A DNA stretch of 64,000 bases from Singulisphaera sp. GP187 (lineage in GTDB: Bacteria; Planctomycetota; Planctomycetia; Isosphaerales; Isosphaeraceae): contig NZ_FSRB01000001.1 of NCBI RefSeq assembly GCF_900129635.1, positions 3,387,501-3,451,500 of the forward strand, read 5' to 3'. Position numbers and translations under genes: made by a program. The stretch's first letter is position 1. The number at the start of each line of letters is the position of its first letter. The notes under the pieces are model-generated. The model was given only the letters and a program-made list of their open reading frames with translations, did not search any database and had not been told where the DNA came from. Shown here one piece after another: positions 27,404-37,357 of the stretch.

Positions 27404-29779
27404 ATGCGTTACGCCCTTTGCCTCGTCGCCCTGCTCTTGCTGGCCGCCGACGCTCCCGCCCCTGCCCCCACGCCAATCCCGGTGACGGTCCCGACCCGGA
27501 CCGAGCCGATCAGCTACGCCAATGATGTTGCTGATATCCTCGCCAACAAATGCGTCGGCTGTCATAGCGCGGCCCTGGCCGAGAGCAAGCTCGACATCGA
27601 AGAGGTGGCCGGGATGCTCAAAGGGGGCAAGCATGGCCCCGCGATCGTGCCGGGGAAGGCCGAGGAAAGCCTCCTGTTCAAGATGGCCGCGCATCGGGTC
27701 GAACCGGTCATGCCGCCGAAGGACAAGAAGGGCAATGAACCGCTCACGTCCGCCGAGCTCGGCTTGATCAAAGTCTGGATCGACGCGGGCGCCAAGGACG
27801 ACTCGTCCGAAGAGACGCCCAAAACCATCGAGCTCGGCACCCTGCCGCCGGGTGTCCAGCCGATCGTCGCCGTCGACATGACAGCCAGCGGCGAGCGAGT
27901 CGTCGCCGGTCGGGCGAACGTGGTGCAAGTCTACGACGCCGCCTCGGGGCTCGAGATCGCCTCGCTCGGCGGCCACAAAGACATCATCCAGTCGGTCCGG
28001 TTCAGCCCCGACGGCAAGCGGCTGGCGGCCGGCAGCTATCAAGTGGTCACGCTCTGGAACGTCCCGAGCGGCGGCCTCGACAAGACGCTTGCCGGGCACA
28101 CCGAGCCCGTCAAGGCGCTCGCCGTTTCGGGCGAAGGCAAGACCGCCTTCTCCGCCGCCCCCGATAAAACGGTCCGAGTCTGGAACCTGGCCGACGGCAA
28201 ACTCGTCCGTCAGATGAACGCCCCTGCACCCGTTCAGGCGATTGCGCTTTCGCCCGACGGCAAAACGCTCGCGCTCGGCGGCCAGGACAACAGCGTCCGC
28301 CTGATGAATGCCGCCGACGGCAAGCTCACCGCCACTCTGAAGGGGCACACGGGACCTGTCAACGGCCTCGCATACCTCCCCGACGGCACGCGGCTCGCCT
28401 CCGCCTCGTCCGACGGCTCCGCGCGGATCTGGACGCTCCCCACCGAAGCCGACCTCCAGGCCGCGAAAACCCCCGACGAGGTCAAGCTCACCGATCCGTT
28501 GGTCCTCACAGGCCACAACGGCCCGGTTCAGACCGTGGCCGTGACGCCTGACGGCCAGCTCCTCATCACCGGCGGCGACGATGCGACGGTCCGGTTCTGG
28601 ACCGTCGCGGATGGCAAGCCGTCGCGGTCGATCGAGGGCCAGCACTCCGGTCCGGTCCTGACCGTCGCCGTCAGCCCCGACGGCAAGACGCTCCTGACGG
28701 GTTCGGCCGACAAGAATGCCCGCCTGTTCGACCTCGCCACCGGGACACTCCGCACGACGCTCACCGGCCACAACGGGCCAATCGAAGCGGTCGGCTTTGC
28801 CCCCAAGGGCGATCGCGTGGTCACCGCCGGGGGAGACGGTGGCCTCAAGGTCTGGGACACCGCCGACGGCCGTGGCGTGATCGCGTTCGGCCACTCCGCG
28901 CCCGACAACGCCGCGATCCAGCCGATCCTCAAGGTCGCCTTCTCGAGTGATGGTTCACTCGTCTCGGCCTCGGCCGACAAGACCTTGAAAACCTGGGCCT
29001 TCGAGGGTACTTGGTCCGAGATGAAGCCGCTCACACCACACGTCTTCCGGGTCCTCTCGATCGACTTCAGCCCCGACGGCAAGCTCCTCGCCGCCGGCGG
29101 TGGCGAACCGTCGCGGTCGGGCGAGATCAAGATCTGGGACGTCGAGCAGGCCACCCTGGTGCGCGCACTCGACTCGCTCCACTCCGACACCGTCTTCGGC
29201 GTCCGGTTCAGCCCCGACGGCACCAAGCTCGCCTCGGGCGCGGCCGACAAGTTCCTCAAGGTCACGAATGTGGCCGACGGCAAGGAGCTGAAATCGTTCG
29301 AGGGGCACACCCATCACGTCCTGGCCGTCGACTGGAAGGCCGACGGCGAGGAACTCGTCTCGGGAGGCGCAGATAATGTCATCAAGGTCTGGGATTTTGA
29401 CTCGGGCGAGCAACTCTTGACGCTTCCGCCGGCCGGCAAGCAAATCACGGCCGTCCGCTGGGTGCCCGGCAAGAGCGAAGTCGCCGGCGCCTCGGGCGAC
29501 AACCTCGTCCGCTTCTGGAACGTCACCACCAATGCCGAAGCCGCCGCCAAAGGCCAGCGCCGGCGCCGGGTCGGCGGCAGCGGTGCCGTGCTCCGCACCT
29601 TCAGTGGCCCGAGCGATTATGTCTTCAGCGTCGCCGTCTCCAAAGACGGCAGCCGCATCGCCGCCGGTGGCGCCGACAGCGTCCTCTTCGTCTGGAACGG
29701 CCAGAACGCCCAGGTCATCCGCAAGATCGAGCCCCCCGCACAGCCTGCGGCGACGAAGACCGCCTCCGCCAAGCCCTGA
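27404..29779 (+). CDS. Cytochrome c-like domain fused to two WD40 propellers
   Basis: 791 residues. A signal peptide (1-17) is followed by a cytochrome-type domain with CVGCH at 50-54 and an MPPKDKK segment near 105 that may hold the axial Met. The remainder contains fourteen WD40-like blades by my count, enough for two seven-bladed propellers (blades such as GHTGPVNGLAYLPDGTRLAS and HSGPVLTVAVSPDGKTLLTG). It is third in the DUF1501-PPC run. The haem domain suggests electron transfer at the envelope, and the propellers protein binding. Confidence 0.9.
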   Translation: MRYALCLVALLLLAADAPAPAPTPIPVTVPTRTEPISYANDVADILANKCVGCHSAALAESKLDIEEVAGMLKGGKHGPAIVPGKAEESLLFKMAAHRVEPVMPPKDKKGNEPLTSAELGLIKVWIDAGAKDDSSEETPKTIELGTLPPGVQPIVAVDMTASGERVVAGRANVVQVYDAASGLEIASLGGHKDIIQSVRFSPDGKRLAAGSYQVVTLWNVPSGGLDKTLAGHTEPVKALAVSGEGKTAFSAAPDKTVRVWNLADGKLVRQMNAPAPVQAIALSPDGKTLALGGQDNSVRLMNAADGKLTATLKGHTGPVNGLAYLPDGTRLASASSDGSARIWTLPTEADLQAAKTPDEVKLTDPLVLTGHNGPVQTVAVTPDGQLLITGGDDATVRFWTVADGKPSRSIEGQHSGPVLTVAVSPDGKTLLTGSADKNARLFDLATGTLRTTLTGHNGPIEAVGFAPKGDRVVTAGGDGGLKVWDTADGRGVIAFGHSAPDNAAIQPILKVAFSSDGSLVSASADKTLKTWAFEGTWSEMKPLTPHVFRVLSIDFSPDGKLLAAGGGEPSRSGEIKIWDVEQATLVRALDSLHSDTVFGVRFSPDGTKLASGAADKFLKVTNVADGKELKSFEGHTHHVLAVDWKADGEELVSGGADNVIKVWDFDSGEQLLTLPPAGKQITAVRWVPGKSEVAGASGDNLVRFWNVTTNAEAAAKGQRRRRVGGSGAVLRTFSGPSDYVFSVAVSKDGSRIAAGGADSVLFVWNGQNAQVIRKIEPPAQPAATKTASAKP

Positions 29780-29890
29780 CAAAGGTATGATCAATGGACA
29801 CTGTGGCCAAGGCGCCGGGTGGATAGATCCGGACCACCCGGGTCCGGGCGGAAAACCCGGTAACGTGGCGACAGTGTCTGAAGTCGGTTA

Positions 29891-30899
29891 GAGCGCCTAA
29901 CAGTTGGATGGCACGCCATTTGAAAGGAGATCTGAGTTAGGAGGTGGCCGATGACACCCTATTCTCAAGATCTCCGACTGCGGGTCCTCGAGACGATCCA
30001 GCGCGGTGACGGGTCGGTACGCCAGATCGCGAAACGGTTCCTGGTCAGTATCTCCTTCGTCACACGCTTGCTCCAACTCCATCGCACGACCGGCTCGGTC
30101 GAACCCAGACCGCACGGCGGTGGCAACCCCGCCGTGCTCGGGTCCGAGGACTTGGAACGGCTTCGAGAATTGATCCGCCAGCAACCCGATGCCACACTCG
30201 AGGAATGCCGCCAACGACTCGGCCTCTCGTGCTGCCTGATGACCATCTCGCGCGCCTTGAGCCAATTGGGGCTGCCACGCAAGAAGAAGGTGCCCCGTGC
30301 CCAGGAGCAGGACCGCCCGGACGTCCAGGAGCAGCGGCGCGAATTCTGCGAGCGACTCGCTGGCGTGGACCCGAAACGCCTGGTTTTCGTGGACGAATGC
30401 GGGGCCAACACGGCGATGACCCGGACTTACGGCCGCGCCCCGGTGGGAGAACGCGTCTACTCCACGACGCCCGGGCACTGGGATTCGATCACGCTGACCA
30501 GCGGGATGCGCCTCTCCGGGGTGACGGCGACGTTGGCCTTCCCGGGCGCCACCAACACCGACGTGTTCGAGGCCTACGTGGAACAGGTGTTGGTCCCGGA
30601 GTTGAAGTCGGGGGACGTGGTGATCTGGGACAATCTCAAGCCGCACCAGTCGGAAGATGCGATCGAGGCCGTCGAGACGGCCGGAGCGGAGGTGGTGCCG
30701 TTGCCGCCGTGGAGTCCGGACCTGACACCGATTGAGGAGATGTTTTCGAAGGTCAAGGGTGCGATGAGGTCGGCGGCGGCGCGAACGAAGGAGACGGTCT
30801 ATGCGGCGTTCGGTTCGGCCTTGCATGACGTCACCCCCGAAAACATCGCCGGATGGTTCCAGGACCGTGCGGCGTATGCTATGCAACTGTGAGGCGCTC
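29891..30899 (+). mobile_element. IS630-family insertion sequence
   Basis: 1,009 bp with terminal inverted repeats GAGCGCCTAACAGTTG at the left and GAGCGCCTCACAGTTG (complement) at the right. It is flanked by the TA duplication typical of IS630 at 29889-29890 and 30900-30901. Confidence 0.9.
29951..30892 (+). CDS. IS630-family transposase
   Basis: 313 residues, intact. An N-terminal helix-turn-helix (RQIAKRFLVSISFVTRLLQ) is followed by a DDE_3 catalytic domain with LVFVDECG near residue 141, VIWDNLKPH near 226 and PPWSPDLTPIEEMF near 255. GGAGGTGG lies five bases before the start. It should be able to mobilise the element. Confidence 0.93.
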   Translation: MTPYSQDLRLRVLETIQRGDGSVRQIAKRFLVSISFVTRLLQLHRTTGSVEPRPHGGGNPAVLGSEDLERLRELIRQQPDATLEECRQRLGLSCCLMTISRALSQLGLPRKKKVPRAQEQDRPDVQEQRREFCERLAGVDPKRLVFVDECGANTAMTRTYGRAPVGERVYSTTPGHWDSITLTSGMRLSGVTATLAFPGATNTDVFEAYVEQVLVPELKSGDVVIWDNLKPHQSEDAIEAVETAGAEVVPLPPWSPDLTPIEEMFSKVKGAMRSAAARTKETVYAAFGSALHDVTPENIAGWFQDRAAYAMQL

Positions 30900-30941
30900 T
30901 AGCGGGTCCGTTGCAGCCCTGGAGCGACGACCGTTCCTAAG

Positions 30942-32565
30942 TTCAAGTTTCGCACTTTTCCCAAATGTCAAATTCCGACTTGTAGATTCAATAGGGCTCC
31001 AAAAAAAACGTCGGCGTCTCTGTCAGTTTTTGGCAAATTGTTTGGGCCTTACACCGAACAATTTCCCCTGACACAGGACGCCGACCCATGGAACTTACAC
31101 CCTCCTTCCTCCTCTTGCTACAGCAATTCACACCCGTCTTCACCAATCCCTCCTTCCACACCTTCACCTTGATCGCCTCCGGCTGGATCCTCTCGAATCG
31201 CCACCGCTATATTACCGAACTCATCTTCTCCAGCGGCCAGGTTGGCATCGGACATTGGTCACGCTTCCATCGCTTCTTCAGCCATGCCGCTTGGGACCTC
31301 GATCACTTCTCGATGTCCCTGGCCAAGCTTGTCGTCTCCATCCTCGCACCGGGCGCCACTTTTTACTGGGCCGTCGACGACACCCTCTGCCGAAAACGCG
31401 GACTCACCCTCTACGGCGCCGGCATGCACTACGACCCACTCATCTCCAGTCGAGCCAAAGCTCTCGTCAGTTGGGGACACGACTGGGTCGTCCTCTGCCT
31501 GATCGTCGTCCACCCGTTCTGGGCACCGACCAAAGTCTTTGCCTTGCCCATCGCCATGCGGCTCTATGTCAACCGCCAAGGCTTAACCAAGGGCAAAAAG
31601 AACCAGAAAAAGAAAAAGGCAAAGCCCGATCCCAATCATCGCACCCGCCCCGAACTCGCGATGGAATTGATCCACTTGGCGGCGGACTGGTTCCCCGACG
31701 ACGAGATCGTCATCACCGGCGACAGCGCCTATGGGGGCCAGAGCATCCTCGGCCAACTTCCGCCCACGGTCCATCTCATTAGCCATGTCCATCCCAAGGG
31801 GGCCCTCTATGAGCCAGCGCCTCCCAAGGAGGAGAAATCCAAAGGGGCGCCCCGCAAGAAAGGCCAGCGCCTCCCCGGCATGAAGGAGTGGGCCGAGGAT
31901 GCGAATCAACCCTGGACCCCACACGACTTTGACCAGTTCGGGCTCCATGCCAGCTTGGCGGTCAAGACGATCCAGGCCCTCTACTACAAGGCCGGCAAGG
32001 ACCGACTCCTGACGATCGTCTTGGTGCGTGACCTCCAGGGGAAACGTCCCGATCAGATGTTCTACTGCACCAAGCTCGATTGGACCGTCCCGCAGATTCT
32101 CTCGGCCTACTCGTACCGTTGGGCAATCGAATGTACTTTTGAAAATACCAAGCAACTTCTCGGCCTCGAGGATCCCGCCAATCGCCTCCCCAAGGCCATC
32201 GAGCGAACCGCGCCGATGGCGTTGTTTCTCTACAGCTTGGTGGTGGTTTGGTTCCACCAGACCGGTCATCGATTTCTTCGTTTTCCGGTCCGCCCGTGGT
32301 ATCCGAAGAAGCAAGAGGCCTCGTTTGCCGACCTGCTGACGACCTTGAGGCGGGTCAGCTATGAGGAGAAAACCGAGGGAGCGCTATCCAACCGGTATGA
32401 CCTAAAAGCCTGGATTGCGCAGCTCACCGAGTTTCTCAGCCGCGCGGGCTGAGCCGACATCGGCCGGAGATTTCGGCCCTCACTCGCACTTGATCAAGGG
32501 GTCGCCGGGGTCGATAACAGGCCTCGGGCCGCTCCCGATCCGTCCCTGTTTATGCGAAACTTGAA
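30942..32565 (+). mobile_element. IS701-like insertion sequence
   Basis: 1,624 bp with 13-bp inverted ends TTCAAGTTTCGCA and target duplication CTAAG at 30937-30941 and 32566-32570. Only 42 bases separate it from the IS630 element. It landed in the upstream part of the dispersed repeat copied at 21635. Confidence 0.85.
31088..32452 (+). CDS. IS701/IS4-superfamily transposase
   Basis: 454 residues, intact. DDE residues are visible in AVDDTLCRKRG near residue 95 and ITGDSAYGG near 217, and the motif Y-x2-R-x3-E-x6-K occurs in YSYRWAIECTFENTK near 342. A Lys-rich stretch near 175-187 and a positively charged insertion around 245-262 lie inside the catalytic domain. Family assignment to IS701 is from overall pattern and the short duplicated target; an IS4 subgroup is the alternative. 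Confidence 0.85.
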   Translation: MELTPSFLLLLQQFTPVFTNPSFHTFTLIASGWILSNRHRYITELIFSSGQVGIGHWSRFHRFFSHAAWDLDHFSMSLAKLVVSILAPGATFYWAVDDTLCRKRGLTLYGAGMHYDPLISSRAKALVSWGHDWVVLCLIVVHPFWAPTKVFALPIAMRLYVNRQGLTKGKKNQKKKKAKPDPNHRTRPELAMELIHLAADWFPDDEIVITGDSAYGGQSILGQLPPTVHLISHVHPKGALYEPAPPKEEKSKGAPRKKGQRLPGMKEWAEDANQPWTPHDFDQFGLHASLAVKTIQALYYKAGKDRLLTIVLVRDLQGKRPDQMFYCTKLDWTVPQILSAYSYRWAIECTFENTKQLLGLEDPANRLPKAIERTAPMALFLYSLVVVWFHQTGHRFLRFPVRPWYPKKQEASFADLLTTLRRVSYEEKTEGALSNRYDLKAWIAQLTEFLSRAG

Positions 32566-32580
32566 CTAAGGTAAGCAATT

Positions 32581-32916
32581 GGTCTCAGTTTTCTTTGATT
32601 TTCTGATAGGTGACCGCGGTGATGCAATCGCCGTTGGGTGCCACGGGTTGTACTCAACCCGTGAACGATAGCCTGGGTTTTTGGATCACGGGTTGGGTAC
32701 AACCCGTGGCACCCAAGGCTTACGCATATCTCAATACAAAGAAAGTCTAGGTCCGCGCTTGGCCAGGGGCGCAAGCCCCTGGAAGCAAGACGAGAGCAAA
32801 TCTAAATTTAATGTTGCAGCCCCGAAGTGGCGACCGTCATATGCGAAGGCTGGCTCCGACGGTCACCCCTCCGGGGCTGCAAGGTCGCCGCGCGACTGAC
32901 GGTCGCGACAGCAGTG
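32581..32916. repeat. Cluster of dispersed palindromic repeats
   Basis: 32581-32656 repeats the sequence at 21635. Around 32636-32725 are two facing copies of TGGGTGCCACGGGTTG. A hairpin CCAGGGGC / GCCCCTGG is centred near 32772. An inverted repeat TTGCAGCCCCG at 32814-32824 pairs with 32872-32882, with internal GACCGTC / GACGGTC arms. No gene is present. Confidence 0.7.
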
Positions 32917-34074
32917 TCACGGTTTGCCCTTCTTCGTCCGGCTCTTGCCGCGCGGCTTCTCGCTGGTCGAGGACGCGGTTTCGCCCGGGAACTTCGCGGG
33001 GAGGTTGCCGATCCAGACGGAGCCGTCGCCACAGCCGGCCACGAGTTTGCGTCCGTCGGGGGTAAAGAGGAGCTTCAAGACGCCCCCCTCCTTGACGCTA
33101 TAGGACGCGAGCTGCTTTCCATGGGCGACGTCCCAGAGCAGGATCTTCTTATTGCCCAGTCCGGCGGCGACCCGGCGGCCGTCCGGGGAGACGGCGACGT
33201 CGTACACCTGGTCGTCCACACCGTCGAAGTTGCCAAGCTCGCGCCCGCTCTCCGTGTCCCAGAGTCGGACCGACTTATCGTGGCTCCCGGTAACGACCTG
33301 GCGACCGTTGGGCGTGAAGGCCACGCAGGCGACGGCCCTGGTGTGCCCTTCGTAGCGGACGACCTCTTGCCCGGTCGTCGTGTCCCAGAGCCGGCCCAAG
33401 GAGTCGAAGTCACCGGTCAGGAGCCAGTGGCCGTCGCGGGAGAATGACACGGCCCGGACCTCCCGTCCCGAGACCTTGAGACGAAGGAGCTCGCCCCCTT
33501 GTGCCGGGTCCCAGAGTCGCGCAGTGCCGTCCTGGCTGCCGCTGGCCAGGACCTGCCCATCCCGCGATAACGACAGACTGAACACCTCGCCTTTGTGCCC
33601 TTGAAGGCGGCCGAGCAACTTTCCATTCTCGGTGTCGAACAGATAGATAAAACCATCCTCGCATCCGACGGCGGCCCGGCGACCGCCGGGCAGGAGCACG
33701 ACGCTATAAACGGCCCCTCGCACGTTGAGCCGTTGCTGCTCGACCCCCGTGGCAAAGTCCCAGACGCGGGCCGTGTGATCCTTGGCCCCCGCGCCTGTGA
33801 CCAGCTTCTTACCGTCGGGCGAAAGGGCGAGACCCCAGACCCAGTCGGTATGCCCTTTGATCAGTCGCGGGGCGCCGTCTGGCTCCGACTTTGGGGATTC
33901 GGCTTTGGGTTCGGCCGCCGATTGCGCCCAGGCCGGACCGATACCGATGCCGATCCAGACGAGGAAGCCGACAACGCCCCCCAGGCTCGCGCTTCGCGCC
34001 AGCCCCGTTCCCCGTGCGGATGCGTCTGATACCGGCTGTCCATCCGCTTGAGATGCGAACCGTTCCCGCATCAT
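32917..34074 (-). CDS. Secreted WD40 seven-bladed propeller protein
   Basis: 385 residues. A hydrophobic stretch near 30-50 ending AWAQ suggests a signal peptide after a charged leader; one of the internal starts may be used. Seven WD40 repeats fill residues 75-360, each with a GH...D...WD pattern (GHTDWVWGLALSPDGKKLVT, GHKGEVFSLSLSRDGQVLAS), giving one full propeller. The C-terminus is Lys/Arg rich. It probably scaffolds protein contacts at the envelope; no partner is adjacent. Confidence 0.85.
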   Translation of the reverse strand: MMRERFASQADGQPVSDASARGTGLARSASLGGVVGFLVWIGIGIGPAWAQSAAEPKAESPKSEPDGAPRLIKGHTDWVWGLALSPDGKKLVTGAGAKDHTARVWDFATGVEQQRLNVRGAVYSVVLLPGGRRAAVGCEDGFIYLFDTENGKLLGRLQGHKGEVFSLSLSRDGQVLASGSQDGTARLWDPAQGGELLRLKVSGREVRAVSFSRDGHWLLTGDFDSLGRLWDTTTGQEVVRYEGHTRAVACVAFTPNGRQVVTGSHDKSVRLWDTESGRELGNFDGVDDQVYDVAVSPDGRRVAAGLGNKKILLWDVAHGKQLASYSVKEGGVLKLLFTPDGRKLVAGCGDGSVWIGNLPAKFPGETASSTSEKPRGKSRTKKGKP

Positions 34075-34316
34075 AAGATCACCCCTGGGTGTGCAAGTCG
34101 AAAAGGTTCATTCTGCTGGATTCAATCTGCGATGGTAATCATGATAGAGTCAGTCCGAGGGCTTGAACACCCCGACACGACCTCCCAATCAAGCAACGCT
34201 GCAATCGTTGGCATTGCTTGGGGGCGTCGGGGATGCCGAGATCCGGTTCCGTCCCAGGGCTCGTGGTCCGGATGCCTCGACCCTTCATCGGCGGGCAACA
34301 TAGGTAAGAACCCGTT

Positions 34317-37300
34317 ATGAGCCGACATCAGTGGCCGATCAGGCTGACCGGGACCATCCTCCTGCTGCTCAGCGGGGCCAGCGGGGCCGACGAGGTGACT
34401 GCCCTGAGCCTGAGCGCTCCGCAGATTTGGACCAACCACTGGGCGGTCGGCAACTGGGACCTCTTGGCGGGCGATGCCGACGGCGACGGCCGCGCCGATC
34501 TCGTTGCCTTACAAGACGGCGACGGCGCCTCCGAGATCGCGCGGACCTCGGTGTTGGGCAAGCCATTTCACCCGATCCGCGCCCGCCCACCGTTCGGCCG
34601 CGCCCCCCGGGCGGCCACGTTCGGCCCATTCACCCGGCCAGGTGCGGCCGACCTCCTCGTCGTTCTCGATGACGGCTCGGTCCAGGTCGCCTCCGGGATG
34701 GCCCCGGGGACCAGCCGGTTCACGAGCGATCAGACGGCCGCTCGATTCCCGGCAAGCGAGATCCCCGAGGGCCCCGCCCACGCCTATGCCGCCGACCTTG
34801 ACGGCGACGGCCACTCCGACATCCTCATCCGGGGGGCGCGTGGCCGGCTCCACGTCTTGATCAACGAGCAGGGCAACAACGGGGCGAGCGTCCGCTTCGC
34901 GATCAGGCCGGTCGGCGACCTACTGTCGGCGGTACGCCAACTCGAGGTCGGCCGGTTCGGCGACGATTCGCGGGCCAGCCTCGTCTGGATCGACCAAACC
35001 GGCGACCTCCGCCGCGCCCGACTCCGATTCGATGCCGGTGGGCCAATCCGCCTGGAGGACTCCTCCCCGCTGCTCAAGGCCGGGGCCGACGACCGCATGG
35101 CCGTGGGCCGGTTTCGGGGCGCGAAGACCGCCGACATCATCCTGGGCCGGCGGCTGCTGGTCGCGGGCGACCCCGCGAACGCGGTCGACTTGCCGGCCCT
35201 GCCCGGCCCCGAGCAGGCCCGCGGAGACCTCCGCTGGCGGATGGCCGACGTCGACGGGAATGGACGAGACGACCTCATCCGCCAACGATCCACGTCCGAC
35301 TCGGGCACGGGCACGGGCCACGACGTGCTTATCCACTTCGCCTCGCTCGCGACTGACCCGGCCCAAGGGTTTCTCAGTTCCGATGGCGACGGCTTGCTGG
35401 ACGCCTGGAAGTCCGGTGCGGTCCGTCCGGGCGGGCTCGACCTGCCGGCCCTCGGCTGCAAGCCGGGACGCAAGGACTTGATCGTCGAGGTCGAACGGTT
35501 CGAGAACGTCGACATCAAGCTGCTCCGCGCGGAGGTTGACGTCACCGTCCGTTACTTCGCGTCACTGCCGGTCAAAAACCGCGACGGCTCGCAGGGCATC
35601 GCCCTGCACGCCATTTACCGCGACCCCACCCCGCGCGGCGAGTTCGACGACGTGCTCCGCCGATTCGACGCCCGCTATCCACCGCGGTCCCACCGCGGCG
35701 TCGTCCACACCATGTTCTGCGGCGCGCCGGGGGACCCCGGATTCGGGGTGGCGAAGATGATGGGCGACAACGGTCGGTTCACAACCAACCCGCAAGTTCA
35801 GGACGTCATGTCGCATGAGCTCGGCCACCAGCTCGGTCTGAACCACGACGGCTTCCAGTCGCACAACAGCCTCACCTACGCCAGCATGATGAGTTATTGC
35901 TATCAGAACGGGTTCAACGACCGCCCCGAGGAGAAGCGATTCTCGGACGGTTCGCTGGGAAGGACCGCGCTGAACGAGCGGTGCCTGTCGGAGCGGCTGC
36001 CGCTTCCGATCAAGCAGGTCGCGTTCCTCAATGGGCCGCCGTACCACTTCCGGTTGAGACCGGCGGGAAAGGAGACGCTGATCGACTGGAACTGGAACGG
36101 CCTTTTTGGCGAGGAAGGGGTGACTGCCGACGTCAACTACAGCCACGGGACTGACGTCGGCCCGCGTTACGAGGTCGGGCGAGCGGCGACCGCCCCGGTA
36201 CTGGTCACTCACGCACCTGGGGCCAGTGAGCGGCTACTCCTGATCTTCGGACGGCCCGCCCCCGAATCGCCGCGAGCCTCCCCCGACGCGGCCGGACTCG
36301 CGCCCGAACGGCCCGGGGAACTGGTGCTCCGGGTCTGGGTCGGGAAGGATCGGGACCAGGATGGTGCGCGGTGGTCGAAGGAGCTGACCGTCGAACAGTC
36401 GGGCGTGACGGGCGACCCGTCCGCGGCCTACGCCGGGGGAGCGACATGGGTCGCGTACCCGACCAAAGCGGGAATCCGCCTGCGCCGCGTGGCGCTGGAC
36501 CCGGCCGGGAATCCCTCGGTCGGTCCCGCGACCGCGATCCCAACGAGTCAAGGAGCAGAGCCCACGCTGGCGGCCCTCGGCAGCCGCCTGGTGCTGCTTC
36601 TCTGGAGGTCGCCGGATCAGCCGATTGGGGTCCGAGTGCTGGGGACCGCCGGGGCGTCCCCAACGGTTGGCCGTGAGGAAGCGACGCCGTTGACGAGCCT
36701 GGTCCCGGTCGCCGCGACGGCCGGTGCGGTCCGGAAGGGCCTCGCGCCGTTGTGGGTGGCGACCATGGACGGACCGCGAGACGGGGACACGCGGACGTTC
36801 ATCCACCGACTCGAGGGTCGCCCCGGGAAGGATTTCCGCGTGACGGGCCGCGAACCGATCCCAGGTTCGTTCGCCCCCCACCGGCCGATCCTGCTTTGGG
36901 CGCCCGAGCGCGGGTTGGGCCCCGACGGTCGACTGTTCCACTTCGGCGGCGGGACCTACGAGATGGACAACCGAGTCAGCCGGGCCCGTGACCCGTGGGC
37001 CCAGCAGATCGTCTCGATGCAGACCGGCGCCCCTGAGTGGGGCGGTGGTTGGCTGCACCGGCGGTACTACACCCAGCCAGGCCAGCCGAGCGAATATTTC
37101 ATGAGCCGGTCCGCCCCCGGAGTCTGCGGGTTCGGAGGCGACATCGCCTACGCCAACCGCCTGCGCGACGCCGACCCGGCCCGAAACGATACGGTCGTCG
37201 TCGGATTCTACGGCAGCGGTGCGCTCCCCGAACCGATGGGTGACTTCGACGACATCGGCTTTCTCAGCGAAGTCGGGCTGGGGCACTCACTCTGGTACGT

Positions 37301-37319
37301 TGCCCAAGACGACCATTGA
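34317..37319 (+). CDS. Secreted metzincin-type metalloprotease with FG-GAP repeats
   Basis: 1,000 residues. A signal peptide (about 1-24) precedes three FG-GAP/VCBS-type calcium-binding repeats (DADGDGRADL near 53, ADLDGDGHSDI near 162, ADVDGNGRDDL near 310). The zinc site is HELGHQLGLNH at 500-510, with H500, H504 and H510 as ligands and E501 as catalyst; the Met-turn is YASMMSY at 521-527, as in metzincins. The C-terminal half is beta rich and probably recognises substrate. An extracellular protease role is well supported; substrate is not. The gene is followed by a small secreted protein 38 bases away. Confidence 0.85.
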   Translation: MSRHQWPIRLTGTILLLLSGASGADEVTALSLSAPQIWTNHWAVGNWDLLAGDADGDGRADLVALQDGDGASEIARTSVLGKPFHPIRARPPFGRAPRAATFGPFTRPGAADLLVVLDDGSVQVASGMAPGTSRFTSDQTAARFPASEIPEGPAHAYAADLDGDGHSDILIRGARGRLHVLINEQGNNGASVRFAIRPVGDLLSAVRQLEVGRFGDDSRASLVWIDQTGDLRRARLRFDAGGPIRLEDSSPLLKAGADDRMAVGRFRGAKTADIILGRRLLVAGDPANAVDLPALPGPEQARGDLRWRMADVDGNGRDDLIRQRSTSDSGTGTGHDVLIHFASLATDPAQGFLSSDGDGLLDAWKSGAVRPGGLDLPALGCKPGRKDLIVEVERFENVDIKLLRAEVDVTVRYFASLPVKNRDGSQGIALHAIYRDPTPRGEFDDVLRRFDARYPPRSHRGVVHTMFCGAPGDPGFGVAKMMGDNGRFTTNPQVQDVMSHELGHQLGLNHDGFQSHNSLTYASMMSYCYQNGFNDRPEEKRFSDGSLGRTALNERCLSERLPLPIKQVAFLNGPPYHFRLRPAGKETLIDWNWNGLFGEEGVTADVNYSHGTDVGPRYEVGRAATAPVLVTHAPGASERLLLIFGRPAPESPRASPDAAGLAPERPGELVLRVWVGKDRDQDGARWSKELTVEQSGVTGDPSAAYAGGATWVAYPTKAGIRLRRVALDPAGNPSVGPATAIPTSQGAEPTLAALGSRLVLLLWRSPDQPIGVRVLGTAGASPTVGREEATPLTSLVPVAATAGAVRKGLAPLWVATMDGPRDGDTRTFIHRLEGRPGKDFRVTGREPIPGSFAPHRPILLWAPERGLGPDGRLFHFGGGTYEMDNRVSRARDPWAQQIVSMQTGAPEWGGGWLHRRYYTQPGQPSEYFMSRSAPGVCGFGGDIAYANRLRDADPARNDTVVVGFYGSGALPEPMGDFDDIGFLSEVGLGHSLWYVAQDDH

Positions 37320-37357
37320 ATCCGCTTCCTCATGAATCCCAATAAAGAGGAATTCCG

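Noticed and set aside
24758..28894. 1,378-codon open frame on the reverse strand
   Set aside because: It lies opposite the PPC and WD40/cytochrome genes, which have clear domains and signal peptides. Long antisense frames are common in this high-GC codon usage and this one shows only Arg/Asp/Gly-rich low complexity.
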